DNA of 34,380 nt from Thermoplasmata archaeon (GTDB lineage: Archaea > Thermoplasmatota > Thermoplasmata > Lutacidiplasmatales > UBA184): positions 1 to 34,380 of the forward strand of contig JASHTI010000044.1 in the NCBI GenBank assembly GCA_030040625.1, read 5' to 3'. Position numbers and translations under genes: made by a program. Position 1 is the first letter of the stretch. Each line of letters opens with the position of its first letter. A model generated the notes under the pieces. That model saw nothing but the letters and a program-made list of their open reading frames with translations, ran no database searches and was not told the origin of the DNA. Shown one piece after another: positions 1 through 6,634 of the stretch.

Positions 1-556
1 TCGTCAGCTGGTTTCAGGCTCTTTTCACCTCCCTTCCGAGGTACTTTTCAGCGTTCGCTCGCGCTACTAATGCGCTATCGGTCTCGGGACGTATTTAGGA
101 TCGGAAGACTGTACCTCCCAGCTCCCCGCGCGATATCCAACGCACGGTACTCAGGATCCCTCCAATCCGGCCTCTTCCGTTCGCCTACGGGACTTTCACC
201 CTCTACGGTCCGACGTTCCAGGCACGTTCGGCTTGAGAAGCCTGCCGGTACGGAGGTCCACTACTCCACATCTCCCCGCCCTCGTCGGGTGGGGATTCGG
301 TTTGTCCTCTGCCGTTTTCGATCGCCTTTACTTACGGCATCTCGATTGATTTCTTGTCCTCCCCCTACTAGAATGCTTTACTTCGGGGGGTTCCCCTTCC
401 TTTCGGAATGTCCCTTGCGGGACCGGAGTTCCGATTCGGTGATCGGTGGACCACAGGTTCCTTGCGCCTACCCACCGCTTATCGCAGCTTGGCACGACCT
501 TCATCGGCGCCCGAGCCTAGCCATTCCCCAACTGACAGGAGTCAGCTACACTGATT
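1..556 (-). rRNA. 23S ribosomal RNA, 5' part (3' part cut by window edge)
   Basis: The reverse complement reads as the 5' domain of archaeal 23S rRNA. It contains the conserved stretch GCCAAGCTGCGATAAGC near the 5' end, then GAGGACAAGAAATCAATCGA and GATGCCGTAAGTAAAGGCGA further in, and reaches GAGCCTGAAACC, the equivalent of roughly position 460-480 in E. coli, at the window edge. The 5' boundary is estimated by analogy from the distance to the GGGAATGGCTAGGCTCGG block and may be off by about 10 bases. No 16S rRNA or tRNA-Ala lies on the 5' side: within 250 bases there is a protein gene on the other strand. The gene is therefore not part of a 16S-23S operon. The sequence is archaeal rather than bacterial; a finer placement needs an alignment. 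Confidence 0.95.
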
Positions 557-719
557 ACGCTCGACAAGCGTCCAGAACGCGTGTGATCGGCGTCATCGGT
601 CCCCAGCGCCGGCACGGCGAAGGGACCCTCGCCCTTCCCCGGAGAGGCCCCGGCCTCCGCGGGTGCACGTGCCGACCGAACAGCTGCGCCGTGGCGCGGC
701 CTCGGTTTGTAGTGGACCT
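557..719 (-). other. 23S rRNA leader / spacer without protein gene
   Basis: This stretch lies between the putative rRNA promoter and the mature 5' end. I see no tRNA and no convincing ORF; ORF-track entries across it run through the rRNA or are shadows. It should contain the 5' strand of the long stem that archaea use to excise 23S rRNA, but the 3' partner lies outside the window, so the stem cannot be checked here. Confidence 0.5.
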
Positions 720-738
720 CTCTATTAAGGCCTTTCGT
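720..738 (-). promoter_or_regulatory. Promoter (BRE + TATA) of the 23S rRNA gene
   Basis: On the minus strand the sequence reads GAAAGGCCTTAATAGA: a purine-rich BRE-like block followed by an AT-rich TATA box in otherwise GC-dominated DNA. It lies about 170 bases upstream of the estimated 23S 5' end, leaving a leader long enough for the 5' half of a processing stem. Transcription would start near base 700. A very similar module, GAAAGGCTATTAGA, precedes the tRNA unit at 10149. Confidence 0.7.
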
Positions 739-797
739 GCGCGAAGCCGGGCCCCGGTCGGCCCGACGGGCCGCGCGGCGGTCGGGGGCCCGGCACG

Positions 798-1286
798 ATG
801 ACGGCGGTCGGCTGGGAGAACTTCTTCGTCGCCGAGGTCGGCGCCTCGGCAGCGCTCGCCGGGCTGCTGTTCGTGGGCCTGTCGCTGAACATGTCGAAGA
901 TCGTCGCCGCGGCGGCGCTCCCGAACCGGGCGCTGGAGGCGCTCGGACTGCTGGTGGCGATCCTGATCGTCGCCTCCACGCTGCTGGTCCCCGGCGAGGG
1001 GACCCGGCTGGAAGGGCTCCAGCTCGTCCTGATCGGCGGGACCGTCTGCGCCGTCACGACCGGGGTCAGCTATCGGAGCCTGCGCCTGGTCGAGCCGCGC
1101 TACCGACCGTTCCACGGGGTGGAGACCGCCCTGATCGGGCTCGCGACCGGCTTCTACGCGCTGTCGGGCGTCGTCCTGATCGCCTGGGGCGAGCCGGGCC
1201 TCTACCTCACCGTCCCGGCGGTGCTCGGCTCCTTCCTGATCGCGATCCTCGACTCCTGGGTCCTGCTCGTCGAGGTCAACCGCTGA
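798..1286 (+). CDS. Small integral membrane protein, unknown function
   Basis: A 162-residue, strongly hydrophobic protein with about four to five membrane spans (roughly residues 10-30, 44-63, 68-86, 106-127 and 133-158) and short polar loops. The N-terminus has the signature GASAALAGLLFVGLSLNM, a motif I associate with a widespread family of uncharacterised small membrane proteins in bacteria and archaea, but I cannot name a function. The start is ATG; no clear Shine-Dalgarno or TATA box is visible close by. It is followed after 10 bases by tag on the same strand, so the two may be co-transcribed. It faces away from the 23S rRNA promoter. Function is unassigned. Confidence 0.75.
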   Translation: MTAVGWENFFVAEVGASAALAGLLFVGLSLNMSKIVAAAALPNRALEALGLLVAILIVASTLLVPGEGTRLEGLQLVLIGGTVCAVTTGVSYRSLRLVEPRYRPFHGVETALIGLATGFYALSGVVLIAWGEPGLYLTVPAVLGSFLIAILDSWVLLVEVNR

Positions 1287-1296
1287 GGTCTCCGAG

Positions 1297-2046
1297 ATGC
1301 CGACGCGCTGCCGATGGGCGGAGGGGGACCCGCTCCTTCGGGCCTACCACGACCAGGAGTGGGGCGTGCCGGAGACGGACGGACGCCGCCTGTGGGAGAA
1401 GCTGATGCTCGACGGCTTCCAGGCGGGCCTCTCCTGGCTGGTCGTGCTGCGCAAGCGGGAGGCGCTCCGGCGGAGCTTCCGCCGGTTCGACCCCGCGCGC
1501 GTCGCCCGGCTGGGCTCGGCGGAGGTCGCCCGGATGCTCCAGGACCCGGCGATCATCCGCTCGCGGGCGAAGATCACCGCCACGATCGGCGGCGCGCAGG
1601 CCTACCTGGCGATGCGCGACCGCGGGGAGGAGTTCTCCGCGATGCTCTGGCGGCTCGCGGGCGGACGCCCGGTGCAGAACTCAGGTCCGATCCCCGCGTC
1701 GACCCCCCTCTCCGAGCGGATCTCACGGGAGCTCAAGGCCCGGGGGTTCCGCTTCGTGGGCCCGACGATCGTCTACGCCTGGATGCAGGCGGTCGGCATG
1801 GTGAACGACCACGCTCCGGGCTGCTACCGACGGCCGGTCGTCGCCCGGCTCGGACGACGATTCACCCCGCCCGAGGGCCCCGGCGCGCCGTCTAGCGCCG
1901 GAGCGCCGCCGCCCAGGCGCGGTGGTGCGGACCCTCGTAGCGCGCCGCGGCGTACCGGCAGAGCCCGTCGCCGTTCGGGGCGCAGCCGGCGCAGTTCCGC
2001 TCGGCCGGGACCGGCGCGCGGACAGCGTCGGCGCGGACCGTCGTGA
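1297..2046 (+). CDS. tag: DNA-3-methyladenine glycosylase I (Tag)
   Basis: Removes 3-methyladenine from alkylated DNA as the first step of base excision repair. Residues 1-180 align by eye along the whole E. coli Tag protein: RAYHDQEWGVPETD, GFQAGLSWLVVLRKRE, IIRSRAKI, RGFRFVGPTIVYAWMQ and VNDHAPGC. The zinc snap is complete (Cys5, His18, His172, Cys176). The residue matching E. coli Glu38, in the base-binding pocket, is Asp39 here (LDGFQAG), a conservative change. The enzyme family is about 190 residues, but this frame stays open to residue 249. The last 60 residues are Pro/Arg-rich and about 155 bases run antisense into the Cas4-like gene, so the extra tail is probably not conserved. An in-phase stop in the neighbouring frame at 1893-1895 leaves a small frameshift near the 3' end possible. 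Confidence 0.9.
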   Translation: MPTRCRWAEGDPLLRAYHDQEWGVPETDGRRLWEKLMLDGFQAGLSWLVVLRKREALRRSFRRFDPARVARLGSAEVARMLQDPAIIRSRAKITATIGGAQAYLAMRDRGEEFSAMLWRLAGGRPVQNSGPIPASTPLSERISRELKARGFRFVGPTIVYAWMQAVGMVNDHAPGCYRRPVVARLGRRFTPPEGPGAPSSAGAPPPRRGGADPRSAPRRTGRARRRSGRSRRSSARPGPARGQRRRGPS

Positions 2047-2689
2047 GCGCATAGCGGAGCCAGCCGGCCTCCGCCTCGCCGTACGGGACCTCCACCCAGC
2101 CCTCGTGCAGGCCGTCGCCCGCGGCGTCCCCGTAGAGGATGATCCCGTAGCGGGGCCGGCGGCCGAACGCCGCCTCGACCAGGCGGCACTGGGCGATCGC
2201 CTGCACGGTGTCGAAGAGGCGCCCGTGCGCCTCGTGGTAGCCGACGAACAGGTGGGTCGCCTTGTACTCCAGCGGGACGAGCTCGCGGCCCGCCAGCGCG
2301 ACGACGAGATCCGGGCGCCCGGCGAAGCCGAGCGCCGGGTCGACGAGGTTCTCCGGAGCCTGGCGGAAGCGGGGGTCGAGCCGGATCTGCTCCGGCGGGA
2401 ACAGGACCGGAAGGTCGTCCTCCTGCGCGTCCTCGTAGACGAGCTGGTCTCCGGCGCCGAAGGCGAGGCGTCCCTGGTTGACCCGCACGGCGCCGAGCGG
2501 CGGGGCGAGCAGCGGGGAGTGCCGGAGCGGCACCACATCCGCCGGGGTCCGCACGGCCGCCGGAACGCCGGTCGCGTCACGGTGGCGGCGGGACTTCTCG
2601 AGCTCCATCTCGTGCGGGCAACGGAAGTAGGCGACCAGGTCGTGCGGCGTCAGGTGCTCGGCGGGTACGGCGACAGGGGGGGCGAGCAT
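1892..2689 (-). CDS. Cas4-like / RecB-family PD-(D/E)XK nuclease with Fe-S cysteines
   Basis: A 265-residue protein with the nuclease core GRPDLVV (Asp127) then LVPLEYK (Glu141-x-Lys143), and a following TVQAIAQCRL helix where the family keeps a Gln/Tyr motif. One Cys sits at the N-terminus (YFRCPHE, Cys24) and three at the C-terminus (RNCAGC ... LCRY; Cys233, 236, 244). One plus three cysteines around the nuclease fold is the [4Fe-4S] arrangement of Cas4 and AddB-type nucleases, so it probably acts as an Fe-S-stabilised DNA exonuclease. There is no CRISPR array or other cas gene in the window, so a repair or defence role outside CRISPR is possible. The longer ORF upstream overlaps the preceding gene; I chose the ATG at 2689, 23 bases after that gene's stop. 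It is the last gene of a three-gene minus-strand unit. Confidence 0.8.
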   Translation of the reverse strand: MLAPPVAVPAEHLTPHDLVAYFRCPHEMELEKSRRHRDATGVPAAVRTPADVVPLRHSPLLAPPLGAVRVNQGRLAFGAGDQLVYEDAQEDDLPVLFPPEQIRLDPRFRQAPENLVDPALGFAGRPDLVVALAGRELVPLEYKATHLFVGYHEAHGRLFDTVQAIAQCRLVEAAFGRRPRYGIILYGDAAGDGLHEGWVEVPYGEAEAGWLRYALTTVRADAVRAPVPAERNCAGCAPNGDGLCRYAAARYEGPHHRAWAAALRR

Positions 2690-2712
2690 CGCCCGAGCCT
2701 GCCGGTCTCGGT

Positions 2713-3678
2713 CTAAGAAGGTGCGGCTCCAGCGGAACCGCCCGCGGGGCGGCTGGACGGGTCCGCCGCGCGCCGGAGCGCGGCGCGGTCGCCCGCCGAC
2801 AGCGCGCTCTGTGCGAGGAGGACCTCGAGCAGCTCGCGATCGCTCCCGCCGAGCCGCACGGCGGCCCGCAGCGCGGCGTCGAGCGCCGCGGGACGGTGCC
2901 GCTCCTGCGCCCGCACCATGGCGTACTCGGGCCGGCTCACCTCGATCTCGGTCCCCTCGAAGTTCACGCAGGCCGTTCGGGCGGCCCCCGGTACGCCCGA
3001 GAACTCCGGCCACCGCAGGTCCGTGCGCTCCTCGAGCGGAACGGACCACTCGACCCGCAGCCCGTCACGAGGGGAGCCGACGAAGGCCCGGGCGCCGACG
3101 ACCAGCCGCTCCCCCGGCGGCCAGTCGGTCGGGGCGACCGGCTCGACGAGGTACTCCGCGAGCAGCGTGCCGAGCCGATCGACGCCGGCACGGCTCGTTC
3201 CCAGGTCGATGTCGTTCGGCGTTCCGCCCCCGCCCGCGAGGGTGACCCCCGCCGAGCCGCCGATGTACCAGGGGATCCCTTCGGACCGAAGGGGGCCGGC
3301 GATCCGTCCGACCAGCTCACGGAACCCGCTCTCGAACGGCACCGGCGCCCCCGCGTAGAGCTGGCGGAGCATCGTCTCGAGGACGAACCGGTGGCGGGCG
3401 TAGGCGGCGCGTACCCGGCCGGTCCCGGCGAACGGAAGGAGGTAGCGCCGATGCCAGCAGCGGGGTCCGCCGAACATGCACGGCGCCGCCGGGTGAACGA
3501 ACCCGAGCGGCTCCAGTGACCCGATCGGAGGGCCGCCGGCGTCGTCCCCGCCGTCCTGCGCGTGGTGCGTGAACGTCGTCGCCTCCCCGAGGCGGTCGAT
3601 CGAAAGCTGGTGAAGGAACCCACCCCCGAGGTCCGGCCCGCTGAGCATCTCGCTCGGGGCGGGAGGGCTCGCGGGCAT
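2713..3678 (-). CDS. Nucleotidyltransferase-fold protein
   Basis: 321 residues. Around residues 138-160 it has IPWYIGGSAGVTLAGG followed by PNDIDLG, which fits the polymerase-beta nucleotidyltransferase pattern: helix GGS, then a D-x-D metal pair (Asp156, Asp158). A third acidic residue would be expected on a later strand; LRVEWSV or TEIEVSR are candidates. The N-terminal 130 residues are not recognised; they contain His/Cys-rich pieces (VHPAAPCMFGGPRCWH) that could bind metal. The C-terminus is a helical region. The substrate is unknown: family members include tRNA-modifying enzymes, antibiotic NTases and toxin-antitoxin NTases such as AbiEii. It begins 21 bases after the amidotransferase stop and ends 23 bases before the Cas4-like gene, so co-transcription is likely. 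Confidence 0.7.
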   Translation of the reverse strand: MPASPPAPSEMLSGPDLGGGFLHQLSIDRLGEATTFTHHAQDGGDDAGGPPIGSLEPLGFVHPAAPCMFGGPRCWHRRYLLPFAGTGRVRAAYARHRFVLETMLRQLYAGAPVPFESGFRELVGRIAGPLRSEGIPWYIGGSAGVTLAGGGGTPNDIDLGTSRAGVDRLGTLLAEYLVEPVAPTDWPPGERLVVGARAFVGSPRDGLRVEWSVPLEERTDLRWPEFSGVPGAARTACVNFEGTEIEVSRPEYAMVRAQERHRPAALDAALRAAVRLGGSDRELLEVLLAQSALSAGDRAALRRAADPSSRPAGGSAGAAPS

Positions 3679-3699
3679 CGGGAGGCGGGCCGGCCGGTC

Positions 3700-4566
3700 C
3701 TAGGTCGGCGGGGGATCGAGCTCCAGGGTCCGGGGCAGCGGGATGGCTCCGGTCTTGACGTCCACGTGGCCGTCGGCGCGGACGGCGTGCAGGTACTGGC
3801 CGCTGTGCAGGGAGGTCCAGCCCCCGCGCTCCCCGTCGAACGGCTCGCTTCCGACGATGACGTGGTGCGGGCTGGCGAGGTAGGTCATCTCGTAGTACCT
3901 CCGGCCGGCGTCCAAGAGACCCGGTCCATGGTCTCCGGTCCACAGGCAGAACGCCCAGAGGTCGGACGGGGACGGGGCGAACAGGACGTTCAGGCCGGAG
4001 AACGGCGGCAGTCGCGGATGGCCGAGCGCCTGCCAGACGCGCACCAGGTCCTCGACGCAATGGACGTAGCCCCGGAGCGGATCGTGCGTCTCTTCGGTGT
4101 TGCGCACCAGGAGCCAGAAGAGGACCTCGCTATCGTTCACCCCGCGCACCTGGCCCTCGTGGACCCCGAGGAACGGTCGCGTCTCGACCGGGAACGGGAT
4201 CGAGCCGTTGTGGGCGAACAGGGCCGCGTGGGAGTCGAACGGCTGGGAGTTCTCGGGCCCCAGCAGCTTCTCCGCCGGCAGGTTCAGCGGATTGCTGGCG
4301 TGCCGCAGGTGCCCCAGGACGAGCGGCGGTTCGCTCGCCTCGGCCGCCTTCACGAAGCGCGGACGCTCCGACTCCTCGAACGCCCCGTGGATCCCCTTCT
4401 CGACGTGGGGCCGGCCCGTCGGCGTGAACCAGCCGATGCCCCAGCCGTCGCGCTGGGCGGTCTCGGGGGTCGCGTGCGACTGGGCGAGCAGGGAGCGGTC
4501 GGCGCGGACCAGCCAGGCGTCGGCTGGGTGGACATCCGTCGTCAGCAGGCCGAAGAGTCGACACAC
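3700..4566 (-). CDS. Class II glutamine amidotransferase (YafJ/EgtC-like)
   Basis: 288 residues with an N-terminal nucleophile Cys2 (MCRLFG) as in Ntn-type glutaminase domains. Glutamine-binding elements follow: GHLRHAS near residue 110 and NSQPFDSHAALFAHNGSI near residue 130. It is a stand-alone glutaminase domain, like YafJ or EgtC, so it either hydrolyses a gamma-glutamyl substrate or supplies ammonia to a partner; no synthetase partner is fused to it. The GTG start at 4566 places the catalytic Cys at position 2, and a TATA box (TTATCTA at 4588-4594) lies about 25 bases upstream, giving a leaderless transcript. It heads the unit with the nucleotidyltransferase-like and Cas4-like genes. Confidence 0.85.
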   Translation of the reverse strand: MCRLFGLLTTDVHPADAWLVRADRSLLAQSHATPETAQRDGWGIGWFTPTGRPHVEKGIHGAFEESERPRFVKAAEASEPPLVLGHLRHASNPLNLPAEKLLGPENSQPFDSHAALFAHNGSIPFPVETRPFLGVHEGQVRGVNDSEVLFWLLVRNTEETHDPLRGYVHCVEDLVRVWQALGHPRLPPFSGLNVLFAPSPSDLWAFCLWTGDHGPGLLDAGRRYYEMTYLASPHHVIVGSEPFDGERGGWTSLHSGQYLHAVRADGHVDVKTGAIPLPRTLELDPPPT

Positions 4567-4585
4567 GCCCGACCGAGCCGGGTCG

Positions 4586-4597
4586 CGTAGATAACGG
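4586..4597 (-). promoter_or_regulatory. TATA box of the amidotransferase unit
   Basis: Minus-strand CCGTTATCTACG is an AT-rich island whose centre is about 25 bases before the GTG at 4566, the spacing expected for a leaderless archaeal transcript. Confidence 0.55.
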
Positions 4598-4637
4598 CCC
4601 TCCGCGCGGGGACCCTGGTGGCCCTCCCGCCAGCAAT

Positions 4638-4646
4638 CATTTAGAA
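4638..4646 (+). promoter_or_regulatory. TATA box of the HesB/IscA gene
   Basis: CATTTAGAA lies about 38 bases before the ATG at 4680, which predicts a start site near 4670 and a leader of about 10 bases. Confidence 0.5.
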
Positions 4647-4679
4647 GGCCCCGCGGGCTAGTCCCTTCGGGAACGGGCG

Positions 4680-5009
4680 ATGGTCGCGGTCGAGGTGACT
4701 CCGGCGGCGCGGGATCAGGTCCTCAAGATCATGGACCGGCAGCAGAAGCCCGGCGCGGCGCTCCGGCTCTACGTGCAGGGAGGCGGCTGCTCGGGACTCA
4801 CCTACGGCATGAGCTTCGACCACCAGGAGACCGGGGACGAGGTCGCCTACCGGGACGGGGGCCTGACCGTCGTCGTCGACCGGGCCAGCGCTCCGCTGCT
4901 CGACGGGCTCCGGGTCGATTTCCTGCTCGGCCTCGAGCAGTCCGGCTTCAAGATCGTGAACCCGAACGCGAAGGCGACCTGCTCGTGCGGCAAGTCGTTC
5001 TCGGCCTAG
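4680..5009 (+). CDS. HesB/IscA-family iron-sulfur cluster carrier
   Basis: 109 residues, the normal size for A-type Fe-S carriers (IscA, ErpA, SufA), which receive nascent clusters and pass them to apo-enzymes in the cytoplasm. The three cluster cysteines are present: Cys37 in GGGCSGLTYG and Cys101/Cys103 in CSCGKSF. The typical VDRASAPLLDGLRVDFL and GFKIVNPNA segments link them. A second, altered copy follows 72 bases downstream with its own promoter. The carrier could serve the many Fe-S proteins encoded in this window (hydrogenase, pyruvate oxidoreductase, Cas4-like nuclease); that link is inference. Confidence 0.93.
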   Translation: MVAVEVTPAARDQVLKIMDRQQKPGAALRLYVQGGGCSGLTYGMSFDHQETGDEVAYRDGGLTVVVDRASAPLLDGLRVDFLLGLEQSGFKIVNPNAKATCSCGKSFSA

Positions 5010-5028
5010 TGCGCGGCGGGCCACCGCG

Positions 5029-5073
5029 CTTTATACTCGGCACGGCGTCTAGGCTTGGGGTACGGAAGGAGGG
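5029..5073 (+). promoter_or_regulatory. Promoter and Shine-Dalgarno of the Gly/Cys-rich HesB gene
   Basis: CTTTATACT at 5029-5037 is the best TATA box in the window. Transcription should start near 5062. GGAAGGAGGG at 5064-5073 is a strong Shine-Dalgarno sequence ending 8 bases before the ATG at 5082. Unlike many neighbours, this gene therefore has a leader with an SD, which also decides its start over the TTG at 5055. Confidence 0.7.
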
Positions 5074-5081
5074 CCCCGCGC

Positions 5082-5522
5082 ATGAGCGATAGTGAAGGAT
5101 TGAAACTCAACGTTACGCAAGAGGCGCAGGATCAGGTCCGGGAGCTCATCAAGGGCCAGAAGCCCGGAACGGCGGTCCGCGTCTACCTCCAGTCCGGGGG
5201 CGGCGGCGGTGGCTGCGGCTCCGGCGGCGGTGGCTGCGGATCGGGAGGCTGCAACTGTGGCGACAGCCACGGCGGCGGCGGCCCGGCGTTCGGGATGGCG
5301 TTCGACCGGCCCCGCAACGGCGACCAGGTCGTTCCGATCGACGGCTTCTCGATCGTCGTCGACGATCTGAGCGCGGAGCTCCTGAAGGGCGCGACGATCG
5401 ACTACGTCCAGGACCTGAACGCCTCCGGATTCAAGATCACCTCGCTGACGGCGCCGACCCCCCCGACGGGGGCCGGTGGCGGTGGCTGCGGGTGCGGATC
5501 CGGCGGCTGCGGGTGCGGCTAG
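5082..5522 (+). CDS. HesB/IscA-like protein with Gly/Cys-rich insert and tail
   Basis: 146 residues. The ends of the A-type carrier fold are clear: LKLNVTQEAQDQVRELIKG at the N-terminus and IDYVQDLNASGFKITS later, close to the preceding gene. The GGCSG cluster loop is replaced by about 30 residues of glycine and cysteine (SGGGGGGCGSGGGGCGSGG, then CNCGDSHGGGG), giving four Cys and one His. The usual C-terminal CxCG is replaced by a tail GGGGCGCGSGGCGCG with four Cys. It could bind more metal or cluster than a normal carrier, or act as a metal store or scaffold. It probably arose by duplication of the upstream gene. The start is fixed by a strong SD; the function is inference. Confidence 0.85.
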   Translation: MSDSEGLKLNVTQEAQDQVRELIKGQKPGTAVRVYLQSGGGGGGCGSGGGGCGSGGCNCGDSHGGGGPAFGMAFDRPRNGDQVVPIDGFSIVVDDLSAELLKGATIDYVQDLNASGFKITSLTAPTPPTGAGGGGCGCGSGGCGCG

Positions 5523-5575
5523 ACCGGGCCCGTCCAACCCCTTCCCCCCTTCTCCGCGACGCGGGCGCGCGACGC

Positions 5576-5584
5576 CGCTAAGCG
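5576..5584 (+). promoter_or_regulatory. TATA-like box before the toroid protein
   Basis: CGCTAAGCG, identical to the box before the acyl-CoA synthetase on the other strand (14491-14500), lies about 27 bases before the GTG at 5607 and supports a leaderless start. Confidence 0.4.
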
Positions 5585-5606
5585 GACGCGTCGCTACGCT
5601 GCCGAT

Positions 5607-6587
5607 GTGCCCTCCGCTCGCAAGCGTTCCGGCGCTGCGCCGGCGGTCGTCGACTGGCTGCTGGAGCCGGAACAGCCGGCGGTCCGCTACCGGACGCTGA
5701 CCGAGCTACTCGGGCGCCCCGCCGCGGACCCGGAGGTCCGGGCCGCCCGATCGGCGATCCCGAAGGTCGGGTTCGTCCCCGCGTTGATGGAGGGGCGCAC
5801 GCCGGACGGCGGGTGGAGCGCGGACCGCACCCTGTACGTGCCGAAGTACCTCTCCACCAACTGGCGAATGAACGTCCTGGCCGACCTCGGCGTCGACCGT
5901 TCCTGGCCGGCGATCGCGAAGTCGAGCGAGTTGTGGATGGCGCGATACCCGCTCGCCGGCGGCGGCGTCGGCGGCAACTCGAAGGGGACCGGCCACCACT
6001 GCCTGGTCGGGAGCATGACCCGCTCGCTGATCCGGCTCGGCTACGGCGACGACCCGCGGATCCGTCGGAGCCTCGACTGGCTGGTCGAGACGGCCGACCC
6101 GAAGGGGGGCTGGTCTTGCTTCGGCCGCGGTCGCAACCTCGACTCCTGGGAGGGGCTGAGCGCCTTCGCGGCGTACCCCCGCGACCGATGGACCGCGCCG
6201 ATGCAGCGGACCGTGGAGCGGGCGAGCGAGTTCTTCCTGGAGCGGGAGCTGCACCGGCAGGGGGCCGAGTACCCGCCGTGGTTCCGCTTCCACTATCCGG
6301 TCCACTACTACTACGATCTCCTGATCGGGCTCGATCTGCTCACGTCGCTCGGGTACTCCGACGACCGCCGATTGCGGTTCGCCCGCGAACACCTCCTCGC
6401 GAAGCGCCGACCGGACGGCCGCTGGCTCCTCGACGCTCAGCACCCGGATGTCGAGGGGGGCATGGCGGCGTGGTTCGCGCGACACCCGAAGGACCGGCCG
6501 ACCCCGCTGGAGCTCGAGGCGGCCGGCGCGCCGAGCAAGCTCGTGACCCTGACGGCCCTCAAGGTGCTCGCCCGACTCGGCGCTTAG
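5607..6587 (+). CDS. Terpenoid cyclase/prenyltransferase-like alpha/alpha-toroid protein
   Basis: 326 residues built of helical repeats with QW-like or PTase-like elements: TPDGGWSAD, DPKGGWSCFGRGRN and RPDGRWLLDAQ, spaced through the chain. The N-terminus VVDWLLEPEQPAVRYRTLTELLGRP is a family hallmark I recognise from uncharacterised archaeal and bacterial proteins. Such toroids occur in squalene cyclases and protein prenyltransferase beta subunits, but the DxDD motif of type II terpene cyclases is not seen, so catalysis is unproven. It starts at GTG 5607. The out-of-frame ATG three bases upstream belongs to another frame. It is followed 47 bases later by the cyclase gene with its own promoter. 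Confidence 0.65.
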   Translation: MPSARKRSGAAPAVVDWLLEPEQPAVRYRTLTELLGRPAADPEVRAARSAIPKVGFVPALMEGRTPDGGWSADRTLYVPKYLSTNWRMNVLADLGVDRSWPAIAKSSELWMARYPLAGGGVGGNSKGTGHHCLVGSMTRSLIRLGYGDDPRIRRSLDWLVETADPKGGWSCFGRGRNLDSWEGLSAFAAYPRDRWTAPMQRTVERASEFFLERELHRQGAEYPPWFRFHYPVHYYYDLLIGLDLLTSLGYSDDRRLRFAREHLLAKRRPDGRWLLDAQHPDVEGGMAAWFARHPKDRPTPLELEAAGAPSKLVTLTALKVLARLGA

Positions 6588-6602
6588 CGCGCCGTCGCCG
6601 AG

Positions 6603-6612
6603 CCCTTTAGAG
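6603..6612 (+). promoter_or_regulatory. TATA box of the nucleotide cyclase gene
   Basis: CCCTTTAGAG ends 22 bases before the GTG at 6635, the geometry of a leaderless archaeal transcript, and it decides the start. Confidence 0.6.
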
Positions 6613-6634
6613 GGCCGGGGCGCGTCCGTCCGGC

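Noticed and set aside
70-801. 243-residue ORF on the plus strand at the left edge
   Set aside because: It runs antisense through the 23S rRNA gene; the sequence is explained by rRNA conservation.
1314-1895. 193-residue plus-strand ORF overlapping tag
   Set aside because: It is the +1-type shadow frame of tag, rich in Gly/Arg/Pro, without motifs.
1892-2689. CRISPR-Cas locus signalled by a Cas4-like gene
   Set aside because: No repeat-spacer array, Cas1, Cas2 or effector gene is present; Cas4-type nucleases also occur outside CRISPR.
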